From contig CM030931.1 in assembly GCA_018136815.1 (NCBI GenBank), positions 8,606,557 through 8,670,556 on the forward strand: a stretch of DNA of 64,000 nt, written 5' to 3'. The notes below the pieces were generated by a model. It saw nothing but the letters and a program-made list of their open reading frames with translations. It was not told the origin of the DNA and made no database searches. Positions 11,315-20,816 of the stretch are shown piece by piece (position 1 is the stretch's first letter; the number at the start of each line of letters is the position of its first letter). This stretch comes from Isochrysis galbana (lineage: Eukaryota > Haptophyta > Isochrysidales > Isochrysidaceae). A program made the translations under genes and the position numbers.

Positions 11315-12059
11315 GTGCATGTAAGAGTACGACACATGAGACGGTCATAACAATAACGATCATGGGGTCCCTAGGCAAATACCACGGGGGGGCTACGGTA
11401 GTTGACACACCTACCTAGGACCTAGGCCTAGGACCTAAGAACCTAAGAAGGTGCAACTTGGAACTTTCAGTAGACTGATAGGGTCATGGAGCGCGCGCCG
11501 CTCCCCTCCACCGCCGCCGCCGCCCTCGCCGAGATCGATGATCGCTACTCATGGACAATCCGCGCTGTCGCCGAAGCGACCGCGTCCGGACGACCCGCCC
11601 ACCCAGGTGGGCACCGGAGCCACCCCGACACATCCCCGCATCGCACTGCGAACAGCAAGGCGAATGCTAACATGCTGACAGCCAGACTGCAGCACAAGCC
11701 CCACACCACCCTCCACAGCCACATCCACCACAACCCACTGCTGGGACGCTGGGACGCTCCATTAGGGAAGGCCTCCGGGCTCCGGGCCTGGACCCTACAC
11801 TGCCGCGGTACCGCCCTCGTGCTCGTGCACGAGCTCGGAGCATATTTCTTTCGATCAAGTTCCCTACGAACGTACTTCTCTTCGGATTATCGATATCTCC
11901 ATCATTTTTCGATGAGGTTCCTGTGGACTTCGAAGTGCAAGGTGTACGTAGCAATGGAGTGGTTGAGACACTGAAGTCGATGAGTGACGTGTAATGGGCA
12001 CAACCGACTTTATACTTTATACCCACCATCGCCTATGACTTCCAACTCAACAACGATCA
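11315..12059 (+). other. Retroelement ORF fragment of the MERA type and spacer
   Basis: An ORF from 11486 to 11974 begins MERAPLPSTAAAALAEIDDR, sharing its first residues with the MERA-type ORFs at 15874, 21928, 28862 and 49781. After about 70 residues the resemblance fades. It is best read as the 5' end of a degraded retroposon ORF. Bases 11315-11450 contain only short CCTAGG repeats. Confidence 0.35.
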
Positions 12060-12307
12060 TGTCGCATTCGCGAGCCTCTGCAGGCTATTTCGCTATTTTC
12101 CGCTCTACCGTTATAACCGCGATGGTAAATCATCAATCTTCGTTCTTATGTCTATCTATACGTCTACGACGGCTCCACGCTTTTATCAATCACTACACTT
12201 CATTCAATGTTGGTCTACCATTATACCCACGTGGCCAAGCAGCTTCTACAGGCTTCTTTCTACTCGGAATATGAGTATGCTCTAGCTCTGGACTGATCAC
12301 CCAGGCA
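12060..12307 (+). mobile_element. LTR followed by a candidate primer-binding site
   Basis: A 248-base segment starting TGTCGCATTCGCGAGCC and ending CACCCAGGCA is repeated at 35470-35657 (plus, truncated) and at 49263-49013 (minus, full). The TG...CA ends are typical of LTRs. In both full copies the next bases are TGGAGATCAAGG (12308-12319 here), which could be the primer-binding site, as PBS sequences normally begin TGG. No gag or pol follows here, so this is a solo 5' LTR fragment. Confidence 0.65.
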
Positions 12308-15116
12308 TGGAGATCAAGGGAGTAGTAAGCACGTGTCGATGAAGACCAAGGAAGTAGCGAGCATCTTGCTTGCTAAAGTACACCCTCAAGAACCTCAAGC
12401 GTCTAGACTCTGTAAGTCTAACACCTCTGTAAGCTTCTAGACTTTTTAAGCCTACCAGCTACTCCATGGCTAAGCTACGAAAAGCTATAGGTAAAGTGCA
12501 CGCCGCTGTGCTCGCGTTGAGACGCTAATCGCCGATGAATCTTGTAGGATCTTCACTAAGCATGGATGAATCCCTTTCGCGCCTATTCTGTGTGCAATCC
12601 TTCTCTAGGACGACGAGTTCTCTTCCGGCCAATTGGTTCCTTCTTGGCTCTCTCTGTTGACCCACCGTGGCTTTCGCTCCCGTGCTTATCACATGTTGCC
12701 CTTGTTTATGTTAGAAAGTGGTGTGGCGTGTCTTCGTACGCACCCCAGCAGCCGTCGCAGCGCTCTGCGATCGAAGCCGTACCGTGACCCCTCGTACCCT
12801 TGAGCCCCTACTGCCTTGTGTGTGGTCTCTCGCTAGTAATCACCCACTAGAGATCGACTCAATCTGTTCCTATGGAATAAAAATCTTCTTAAAAATCTCC
12901 GCTACAAGTGCGACATGAGGCAGTGTGCTCGTGGACCTCCCTACTACCCAACCTGTCGCGGGTAGGGAGGGTTCATGCGCCCCCCCCTTCCATCTTTGTA
13001 CTTCCCGCCACTAGGTTCCCCCGCGCGACTCCCTCTCGGTCGCCACGCTCCGGTCCCCCTCTCCCCTTCCCTGTATCGCGCCTTCATTCCGTCCACCCCC
13101 ATAGATAGGTCTTCCCGCGCGACTCCCTCTCCGTCGCCGCGCCCCAGTTCCCTTCTCCCTCACGTCGCCCCAAAGATGGGGTAACAGCTTATCAGCTCTC
13201 AAGGTTATGAAGCTATCACTAATATCAGCACTAATATCAGCTCTCATGAGAGTTGTCCCAACCAACAACAAAACTCCCCGGTGCGCGCGCACGCGTGTGT
13301 TGATTTACGCTCTTCATTCACACTCCACACACATCCTCTCTCTCTCTCCTCTAGCGTAGATTGTAGATTGGTACTACTAGTTGGATGAACCTATCGCATC
13401 TTAGAGATTGAGGATAGATAGAGCGTAGCAGCCAAGAAGCCGACCGACGGAGGCTACTGCGTATGTATGTATGAAGTATCGATGTTGATGTAGGATGGAG
13501 GGGGGGGAGGCGACGATTCTAATAGTAAAAGGAGTCACAGTAGTAGATCAGCCCCTTTAAGATTAGTCTAGCAACCGACAACTAATATCAGTGATTTGGC
13601 AGTTTGGAGCTATTACTCTTACTGAGAGCTCATAACAGTACTCTTACCCCATCTATGCGTCGCCCCGAATCGGTCTGTCCTCCCTCACCCTTCCCGTCCC
13701 TCCCCGAGTGCTTCCTTGAGTTTCCGGCCCCCTTTTGTCTATCTCTTTCCCGCGCAATTCCCTTTCCCCCCGCGCGTGATATCTTCCCCCGGTGTCTTCC
13801 GTACGCTCAGCGCTGCCGCTCGAGCGCTCCGTGTCCCCTTCTCGTGTCCCTCCTGCCCTCGTCCTCGCTCCGTGCTGTCGCATGTCGTCTGGGAGCACCC
13901 GCTCGTCCTCGGCCCCCTTGTCGCGTGCCTCCCCCGCCCCCGGTAGCACGCATCCCATGCCCCGCTGAGAGGCTGTACTTCACATGTTACATACATCAGC
14001 CCCTCCACCTCCATACGCTCCACAGCCACAGCTCCACTCCTCTCACAACATGGTAGCGGAGGTGTGTCGACCACGCCTTCCCACTCACGCCCGCCCTTCG
14101 CTCCCCTCGCCACGACCGCTCCCGTTCTGTCGCGTCGGGTGTCGACCTGTAAACATACTGTAAACAGGCGTGAGTATTACCTTTTCTTGGGCCGGGTCGT
14201 GCCTTTTTTTGTCGTTATTTTCTCGTCGTTCTCTTCGTTCTCCTACGGGCGTGCGATGTCTGCGCGCGCCGTGGCCCCCCTCTGAGGGGACCCTCGGGTC
14301 CCCCCAGAGGGCCAGCTGGGCCAGCTCAGGGGGCAGTGGGGCAGTGGAGGCTGGGGCTGGGCCCCTGGCCTCCCCTGCCTCTCCCTCGCTGGCCTCGCTG
14401 GCTCTGGGTGCTCTCCTGGCGGCTCAGATGATCTGTGACTCAGTGTTGAAGGGGGGGGGTCAGTACGATGGGGTGCCAGACCAGGCGAATGCATGCGGCG
14501 CGCTACGCGCGCTCGGCGAGAGTATGGACAGGAATGATGTCAGCTCAGCCCATGCCAACAGGTAGGGGCTGAGGATGAGTGTGCAGGCCCACCCAGGGGG
14601 TGTCTGCGGTGGAGGAGGGGGGGAACGCGGCCCCCATGACCCTATCATTTTTACTGATAGTAGGGAAGCCAAATACATATGTATTTGGCTGTATTTGCAT
14701 GCCCAGGCCCCAGCACCGTATTTCCCATCTAGGGTGAAAGGTGCCTCGGCGACGGCACAACCCCTCGAAAATCGCGTTAGGAGGGCCCAAAACCTGAGAA
14801 CCCCTTTTACGAGGAAATCGCCGCTGATATCTGAATTTCGCCTTAATTTCTTGTAAAAAATCGTCTTGTCTGGGGGGGTGACTTTACACTAGCTCTACCC
14901 CCTTCCCCTTGATCTTGGTTCCTTTTTCCTTTTCCCTTTTCCTCGGTTTCGGGGTGTAACTGGCAGTGAGAGTCTACCTGTAAACACGAGAACTTCACGT
15001 GAGTGGGGATGTGGGAAGGGGGGCCACCGGACGGCGTGTTCACATCGTGCTCGACAGGCTCTGTGTCTCCAGTGTGTGAGGAGAGCAGGCGAGCAGCGGC
15101 CACAGGCCAGTAAGAC
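12308..15116. other. Gene-poor stretch of nested repeats
   Basis: No supported gene. Contents seen: a short repeat at 12869-12955 (AAAATCTTCTTAAAAATCTC..., also at 20609 and 30396); two imperfect copies of CGCGCGACTCCCTCTC.GTCGC at about 13022 and 13112; and a GC-rich retroposon piece from about 14285 to 14661 whose right end is a hairpin CTATCA-N-TGATAG on the minus strand. The core GGCCTCCCCTGCCTCTCCCT at about 14367 is shared with 41715 and 36665. Bases 14661-15116 show nothing further. Confidence 0.5.
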
Positions 15117-15545
15117 ATGAGTGTCCAATTCGGTTTCTCTCAGGGAGAGAAGAAGCGCAAGCAGCGGCAGCTTGCAGAACGCAAGGCTCGCGAATACGAG
15201 AAGCTTGAATGCCAGCAGATGGAGCACAGCATCCGCACGCGCCTGCAGAATGGTGACTTGAAAGAGAGGGTCATGACTCAAGTTCTAGAGCTCATGAATA
15301 CGCCAGAGATCAAGAAGCGCATCGAAAAGCGGTCGAGTGATCTGACAGCTCTCAAACGCGCCCAGGCTTTGAATGCCATCGCATGTGAACGTAAGAACAA
15401 AGTGGCTGAGGCCAGACGGAAAGAGGAAGACCGTCTTAACGAGGCGCGACGACTTCAAGATATTCTAGATGAAAACAGGAGGCGAGTAGAGGAGGAGGCC
15501 AGACGGCGCGCAGAGGCAGAGACAAGAGCAAAGCTCGAGAAATAA
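15117..15545 (+). CDS. Charged coiled-coil protein, ARGLU1-like
   Basis: A 142-residue intact ORF. Nearly the whole protein is predicted helix rich in K, R and E, with a long coiled coil from about residue 55 (IKKRIEKRSSDLTALKRAQ) to the end. The stretch RRLQDILDENRRRVEEEARR resembles the ARGLU1 core ERILEENNRKIAEAQ, and the preceding helix with repeated RIEKR/ALxRAQ also fits that family. ARGLU1 proteins act in the nucleus in splicing and transcription co-activation. No serine-arginine N-terminus is present, so this could be a divergent or truncated member, or an unrelated coiled coil. The opposite strand is also partly open, but its composition is unconvincing. Confidence 0.55.
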   Translation: MSVQFGFSQGEKKRKQRQLAERKAREYEKLECQQMEHSIRTRLQNGDLKERVMTQVLELMNTPEIKKRIEKRSSDLTALKRAQALNAIACERKNKVAEARRKEEDRLNEARRLQDILDENRRRVEEEARRRAEAETRAKLEK

Positions 15546-15873
15546 CTCAATTGCAAGAGCGCGAGAGGCCGAGGCACGCCTACGAGGCTGCTAATAGAGT
15601 ACACTTCTGTACACCCTCGTCACATGGATGAGTATAGATATATGATCAAGCCTCACCATCAGCAGGTCTGACGTTGTGCGATAGCACGGGGCCGGCGGTA
15701 TGTGGCGGGCAGTTGGTTGTGTTTGTTGCAAAAGAGCCATCCTGTTCCCTCGGGTGTCCTCCCCCCTTTTCTTAAGCAATCCCTCACTCCACACAACTCA
15801 GCGACACCAGCCACCAGCCACTCCAGCCTCTATAGTATCATATCACAACACAACTATTGTTATAGTTTCAGCG

Positions 15874-16264
15874 ATGGAGCGCGCGCCGACCGCTCCCAGC
15901 CCCCCGCCGCCACGACGCCCCACCGGGGCCGCCCCAAGGCGCCGGAGCCAAAGCGCTCGCAGGCCGCCCCCCTGACCGACAGCAATGTTGACATGATTCT
16001 CCCGCCCTCACCTCCCAGCAGCCACACAAGCAGGGAGCAGGCAGAGTCCTGTTCCCTGCAGATCAACAGAGCCGGCCTCTGGCCCTGCCGCCTGCCTCAA
16101 CCGTCATGCCACCACAACAAGGACTGGGGGAAAGCGGAGGGGGGGGAGGAAATCTGCGGAGGAGGGGGAAACTGCAGGGGGGGGGGGGGACTGCAGAGGG
16201 GGAAGGGAATGCAGAGGAGCCCCGTTCTGTTCCCCCATTGGCCTCCTACTTATAAAAGTAGTTG
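15874..16264 (+). mobile_element. MERA-type retroposon 5' piece abutting an inverted 5' hairpin
   Basis: The ORF starting at 15874 begins MERAPTAPSPPPP and is preceded by CTATTGTTATAG (15853-15864), the same palindrome that precedes the ORFs at 21928 and 49781. Its first ~50 codons are near identical in DNA to 49781-49640 on the other strand. The frame then shifts and becomes a G-rich run (16138-16200). At 16247-16264 the hairpin CTACTTATAAAAGTAG and upstream CCCCCATTGG mark a second, minus-oriented element start, so two retroposon fragments meet here. Confidence 0.55.
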
Positions 16265-16474
16265 ACGATGTAATACGGAGTAAACAGGGAAACACCTGCA
16301 GACGTGCCTGTGCCAGGCGGAGCAGTGGGTATATAGCCACATTACGGTAAAAAAAACTTTTCGCACACACCCTAAGCGCGCAGAAAGTGCGCGGTTAGAT
16401 AGGGTTTCGCGCAGAACATCAGATTTGGGGGGTGCCGCCACCTGCTGAGGACTGAACGAGCTTGTCGGTGCGGG

Positions 16475-16696
16475 ATGGTGCACTGGACCGACGCGGAAGA
16501 CCGGTGGCTGCGGAAACTCGTCGCCGCCATCCCCAAAGGGAACGGGTTCTGGGTGCGCGTTGCCGGCTTCTTCGCGAGCCGAACTGCGAAGCAGTGCCGC
16601 GAGCGCTGGGTCGACCACCTCGACCAAAGCCTCAACAAGGGAGAGTGGACACAGCAGGAGGTCGACCTGCTCGCAGCATTTCCCCCCCACTACTGA
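16475..16696 (+). pseudogene. Myb/SANT repeat fragment
   Basis: The 73-residue ORF is an almost complete Myb repeat plus the start of a second: MVHWTDAEDRWLRKLV, then NGFWVRVAGFFASRTAKQCRERWVDHLD, then KGEWTQQEVDLL. The spaced tryptophans and the RTAKQCRERW helix are diagnostic of R2R3-type Myb DNA-binding domains. The second repeat is lost after DLLAAF at a C-run, where the frame ends. A true Myb gene would continue for another repeat and a regulatory region, and none is visible, so this is likely a captured or decayed fragment amid retroelement debris. A spliced continuation cannot be excluded. Confidence 0.7.
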
Positions 16697-17004
16697 AGAG
16701 GCCGGACCGCTGGCGAGTTGAATATGAAAACTCCGCCTCGCCAATCGAGGAATGTCTTCCTCAAGGCGCCTGAGGAGCTCGAGTGCCCATAGCAAGCCCC
16801 TCGAAAGTCGGTATCTCTCCAGCGGTATGAGACGCTGAAGTCTTTCAGATTGATGGAAATTTCCCGGGCATCTCGGCCTCTCCATGCGCCGCGCCACACC
16901 TAACCGACCCGCCGCCGTCGACGCCGCCCTCGCCCTCCCACCCCTAGGATTGGGACTCCCTCGTGGTGGCCCCGCATCGCGTATTTGGAAACGAGGGGTA
17001 CCAA

Positions 17005-17273
17005 ATGAAGGCAAACGACCTTCCGGTTGCTATCCATTGCGACAACTCAGCAACAATGCCTCGATCAAGAATCCTGGTGTCACGGCTCGCACTCGTCACT
17101 ACGAAAATTGGCTTTGGTTTGGCCGCAAGCTAGCAATTTCTCTCGATCTTATCTCTGCTACTCTCTACTCCTTCGTGGCTGTCGACCAACAACCAAATTG
17201 CCGACACGATGACTAAGGCTCTAGAAAAAGGGAAGTTCGTTTCGTTCCGCAACAAGTCGCTCGGATCATTTTA
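17005..17273 (+). pseudogene. Ty1/Copia RNase H remnant
   Basis: Pieces in different frames read as the C-terminal RNase H of a Copia polyprotein: AIHCDNSAT near 17033, SIKNPGVTARTRHYENW at 17053-17115, then IADTMTKALEKGKF ending in a stop at 17271-17273. At least two frameshifts break it. The same region of a different Copia family is intact at 43555-43971. Confidence 0.8.
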
Positions 17274-17505
17274 GCGACTTGTCGCACTTCCGCATGTCCC
17301 ACCGGTCAACCTGCAAACTCTCTTAGAGTTGGCACAGGCCTCATGCCGTAGTGGAGCCATTACGCCTTTATCGGCCTAATGAGAATCCTTCGTCGGCCTA
17401 TGCGTCATCTCGCTTGAGCTCGATTCAGTCCTGACGTATGCTTGTATCTTTCATTGGGAATGACGTCGTATGGGAAATAGGGATTCGCCTTTGGCGATGG
17501 GGGAG

Positions 17506-17684
17506 TGTCAGAGTTTTCTTGTTGTCCTAGTTTAATCCTAGTGCTGAGTGAGGGACCGTGCCTTATCTCCAACGGAGCCCCTACCCCGCGATGGGGGTGT
17601 GCGCGGTTGGTGCATGGCTCGTCCGGTGTATGTGGCTAGGGATGCTAGCCAACAAGACCTCTTACAAGACTACAATTTCTAACG
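17506..17684 (+). mobile_element. Copia LTR (3')
   Basis: A 179-base LTR begins TGTCAGAG directly after the polypurine tract TGGGGGAG and ends TTTCTAACG. It follows the Copia RNase H stop by 232 bases, the expected order RNase H, 3' tail, PPT, LTR. It is nearly identical to 9187-9367 and clearly related to 28930-29113, so at least three members of the family left 3' ends here. Confidence 0.8.
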
Positions 17685-17889
17685 GTGTGTGTGGACCATG
17701 ATCCTGATGCCTCTATGAGCCCCTTAGCACCTTCCAGCTCTGTTTTATAGTGGTTTATAAAAACGTTGTTGAATGAGAAGCTCTAGCCTCTAAACACTTT
17801 GCATCCGGCGGAGCTCGCTCGCCCACCTCTCCCCGCTCCGCACTCTCGTCCTCGGCCTCCCTCTTCCCTCCCTCGCTCCCTCCCTCCCT

Positions 17890-20055
17890 GTGCTGCCTCC
17901 CTTCGCTGCCCTGATGTCCGCCGAGTGCTCCTCTGGACAACAGGTAAGACAAGGCGGCGGCGCAGAGGATGGCGCGGCGCCATCTGTCGATGGGCCTCCG
18001 CCATACCAGTCAGGAGCTGCAGTGGCGGCGGCGACGGCATCACTTCACGAGATGTGGCCAGCGCGTGCTGAGAGCTACACGCTCGTCGCGCCGATCAGTC
18101 AGTCGGCGCTGGTTGCTAATGGCCCTTCAGCCGGTGTGTGGCTCGCCACGTGCTTGGGAGGGCGCGAGGCGGCCATTCGAATCGTAGACTTGGAGACGCA
18201 GTCCTCTCGTGACTTCGGACGTGTGGCCTCTGAAGTGCAGCGCATGGCTTCGTTGCGGCATGCCAATTTGTGCGAGCTGCACGCTGCATTCGTGAATCGT
18301 GGCGAGCTTTGGCTTGTGATGCAGCTTCATGAGGCAGGCTCATGTGCAGACATCCTGCGTCTGGCAGCTCCTGCCGGTCTCACAGAGAGAGCTGCAGCCG
18401 CTGTCTTGCGCGAAGTCTGCCAGGCTCTGAGCTATCTGCATGGCATTGGGTTGATCCATAGACAGATTAAGGCTGCGACCATTCTCGTTGACGCCCAGGC
18501 GGAAGTACGGCTGTCAGACCTCTCATTGGCGGGAGCACTTCTCGAGTTTGGCGAGCGGCGCCGTGCTCGTCAGACCTTTGTTAGCGCAGGGCAAGTGTTC
18601 TGGTCAGCGCCAGAAATGCTCGAGCAAGCATCTGGGTATGACGCCGCCGTCGACATTTGGGCTCTAGGTATAACCGCCATTGAGCTCATCACTGGTGCCC
18701 CACCACACATGGGCGAGCCCCCACTGAAGGTGATGCTCAAGGTTCTCCAGGGTGAACCACCTCAGCCGACACAGGCATCTCAGCCATATTGTGAGTTGGT
18801 AGCCGCTTGTCTCGTACGGGCTCCTGCTGCTCGGACTTCAGCCATGGAACTCCTTAATCTTCCTGTCCTCAACTCTCTTCCGATGGATGCCTGCGAAGTG
18901 GCTCTTCTACCGATCGTTCAATCGCTCCCGAAGCTACGCGATAGACGCATGGTTCCTAACAAAACGGGACCGAAAATGGGCATGCTTGGCTTGCCTGTGC
19001 GGAGTGCCTCAGGCTCTAAAAGCTCCTCGTTCCGCGGCTCTCGTTCTGGGTCTCGGCGGGGCGGTGACCGCTGGTGGGAGGATACTGGCGGTTGGGATTT
19101 CGAGGAGGAGGAAGTGTCCGCTCCCATTCCTTCAGCAAGCGTCACCACTGAACCACCCTTATCAATGTCCGCTTGTGGCACCGGCCGAGCGTGTGTGGTT
19201 CTAGCCAAGCCGATGCAAGCCGACGGTGGCATCGGAGGCGCACGTCCATATCCGTCTCCACGAGGTGAGGGCCAGCAGAGTCTTGATTCTGGCAACGAGT
19301 CACCTCTTGGCTCACCTGTTGACTCCCCGTCTAGAAGTTCAGCGAGCGCGAAGGCGCCAGCCACTAATGTTGTGCCACGGCGGGGACCACCAGCGCCCGG
19401 AATGCGGAAGAGAGGTTTTGTCGTGCAGGGTCAAGATTCGCGCGCCGCTGGTCAGGCAATACAATCGCTACACCAGACCGTCGTTAGATTGCATCGGCAA
19501 GTGGAGGCATCGGGCGGGAATCTGTGGGAACCCAACACCTCCGGGGCAAGAGATGGCGACTGGGAGTATGAAGGCGGCGTTGGCGGTTGGTGTGACGTGG
19601 ATACGAACGTGCTTGCCATCTTGCCGCGGGCGCTTGAAGCGGCTAGGCATGAGAATCTGGAACTCCGCGAGCACAATCAACTGCTCTGGGAAATGAGATC
19701 GCAGATGGGCCTAGCCCCGTCCAACTTGCGGTCGGGTCCGAGTGCTTCCGGAAGTTCGATGGGTAGTCAAATGGGCAGTCGCGTGGGGAGCAAGTCCGAC
19801 CTGACAGAACGCGGCATCGAAGATCGCAGCGGATCCGGCAGTCTCATGGCCATGTTGCAGAGTGACGGTCGTCCACATCAGTCATCCAGGCCCTCCCTTG
19901 ACTCGAGCCGTCCATCTTCGCGACGCAGCTCTCGCACCAGCTCTCCCCCTAGGCCCAAGCCTTTGCCACCTAGCATCCCCATGGTCGCAGAAAGGTCTCC
20001 TTCACCGCCTAAGCCCCGAACATGTAACCGTCAGGATCACAACCCGCCTGGATAA
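17890..20055 (+). CDS. STE20-type pseudokinase (OSR1/SPAK/STRAD-like)
   Basis: The single ORF of 721 residues has a kinase-fold domain from about residue 63 to 330. TFVSAGQVFWSAPEMLEQASGYDAAVDIWALGITAIELITGAPP matches the activation segment and subdomain IX of STE20 kinases in the OSR1/SPAK/STRAD group. Catalytic residues are missing: the VAIK lysine is replaced (AAIRIVD), HRD is HRQ with the following asparagine changed (HRQIKAATI), and DFG is DLS. It is therefore predicted catalytically dead, a possible allosteric scaffold like STRAD. The C-terminal half is serine/proline-rich and low complexity, with a short helix near residues 580-600. ATG choices are 17890 or 17914. An AG|GTAAGA donor-like site at 17943 suggests the 5' end may be spliced differently. 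The C-terminus may also continue through an unseen intron. Confidence 0.8.
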   Translation: MLPPFAALMSAECSSGQQVRQGGGAEDGAAPSVDGPPPYQSGAAVAAATASLHEMWPARAESYTLVAPISQSALVANGPSAGVWLATCLGGREAAIRIVDLETQSSRDFGRVASEVQRMASLRHANLCELHAAFVNRGELWLVMQLHEAGSCADILRLAAPAGLTERAAAAVLREVCQALSYLHGIGLIHRQIKAATILVDAQAEVRLSDLSLAGALLEFGERRRARQTFVSAGQVFWSAPEMLEQASGYDAAVDIWALGITAIELITGAPPHMGEPPLKVMLKVLQGEPPQPTQASQPYCELVAACLVRAPAARTSAMELLNLPVLNSLPMDACEVALLPIVQSLPKLRDRRMVPNKTGPKMGMLGLPVRSASGSKSSSFRGSRSGSRRGGDRWWEDTGGWDFEEEEVSAPIPSASVTTEPPLSMSACGTGRACVVLAKPMQADGGIGGARPYPSPRGEGQQSLDSGNESPLGSPVDSPSRSSASAKAPATNVVPRRGPPAPGMRKRGFVVQGQDSRAAGQAIQSLHQTVVRLHRQVEASGGNLWEPNTSGARDGDWEYEGGVGGWCDVDTNVLAILPRALEAARHENLELREHNQLLWEMRSQMGLAPSNLRSGPSASGSSMGSQMGSRVGSKSDLTERGIEDRSGSGSLMAMLQSDGRPHQSSRPSLDSSRPSSRRSSRTSSPPRPKPLPPSIPMVAERSPSPPKPRTCNRQDHNPPG

Positions 20056-20347
20056 CAAACGTATTGCCATTGTTATTGTCCCAGCACCTGCTGCACACTT
20101 GACGTGGTTTACGCCATCTATCGTAGCATCTTAGTAACTTCTCGCTCCAATGGTAGATGGTAGATGGTAGATTGCACTAGCTGGTGGTGGTTGGCAAGAG
20201 CTAGAAAAAACCTCTTGGAGGCGTCCGCTAAGCTACTGTAGACATCCCCTCCCATGGTTAACCACTGACATCGCCCTTGCCCCTACCTCTTCTCTCCTTC
20301 ACGCTCCCCCTCACCACGGAGGCGCTCACCTGTCACCCGTGCCATTA

Positions 20348-20434
20348 ATAGCGACGAAGTCATAAACGGAGTGAACTTAATCGGTTACAACCTGAAAGTC
20401 AGTCAATTTGCCAATGATACGGCTCTCATAACCC
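20348..20434 (+). pseudogene. Non-LTR (LINE) reverse transcriptase fragment
   Basis: Twenty-nine codons read SDEVINGVNLIGYNLKVSQF, ANDTALIT. This matches the LINE reverse transcriptase block leading into the catalytic motif (normally YADD; FAND here), including the IxGxxLxGxxxKxSQ approach. Only this scrap remains: bases before and after are unrelated, and a retroposon 3' repeat begins at about 20440. The changed catalytic residues confirm decay. Confidence 0.65.
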
Positions 20435-20439
20435 GGGAC

Positions 20440-20690
20440 TATAAAAATAATTGAGCATTAGTACCACTACTCCCACTAGCCCGGTACTAACACGACAGCC
20501 CTCAGCGCACCTGCCCGTACACCTTGGCGCGTGCTGTTGTCACAGATACATGCACACCTATGCACCCCTCCAAATCTCCCCCCTCGCAGACCCCCGGCTC
20601 CCATTCTAAAAAAAAATCTTCTTAAAAATTCCCGCTACATGCGCGGCGTGAGGCAGTGTGCTATTGAACCTCCCTACTACCCAACCTTAA
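20440..20690 (-). repeat. Retroposon 3'-end modules
   Basis: Bases 20440-20608 match 36024-36188, the 3' end of the retroposon with a defined duplication (GAGC.TTAGTACCACTACTC and CACGACAGCCC.CAGCGCACC blocks), and in part 32310-32405 on the other strand. Bases 20609-20690 carry a second module, AATCTTCTTAAAAATTCCCG..., shared with 12869 and 30396. The oriented order indicates a minus-strand element truncated by a later one. Confidence 0.6.
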
Positions 20691-20816
20691 CCCCTAACAA
20701 CCCCCTCCCCCTTCCCCAGTTCTCTCTTTGGCGGAGAAGCCGGTTCCAGGGAGGCCGCGCGCTCTGCCTTTCTGGCCCCGGGGGGGCGAATCCTGACCGC
20801 ACATCCCCTCCTTTAT

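Noticed and set aside
16250-17014. 254-codon minus-strand ORF over the Myb fragment
   Set aside because: The plus strand carries clear Myb motifs; this is a GC-driven shadow.
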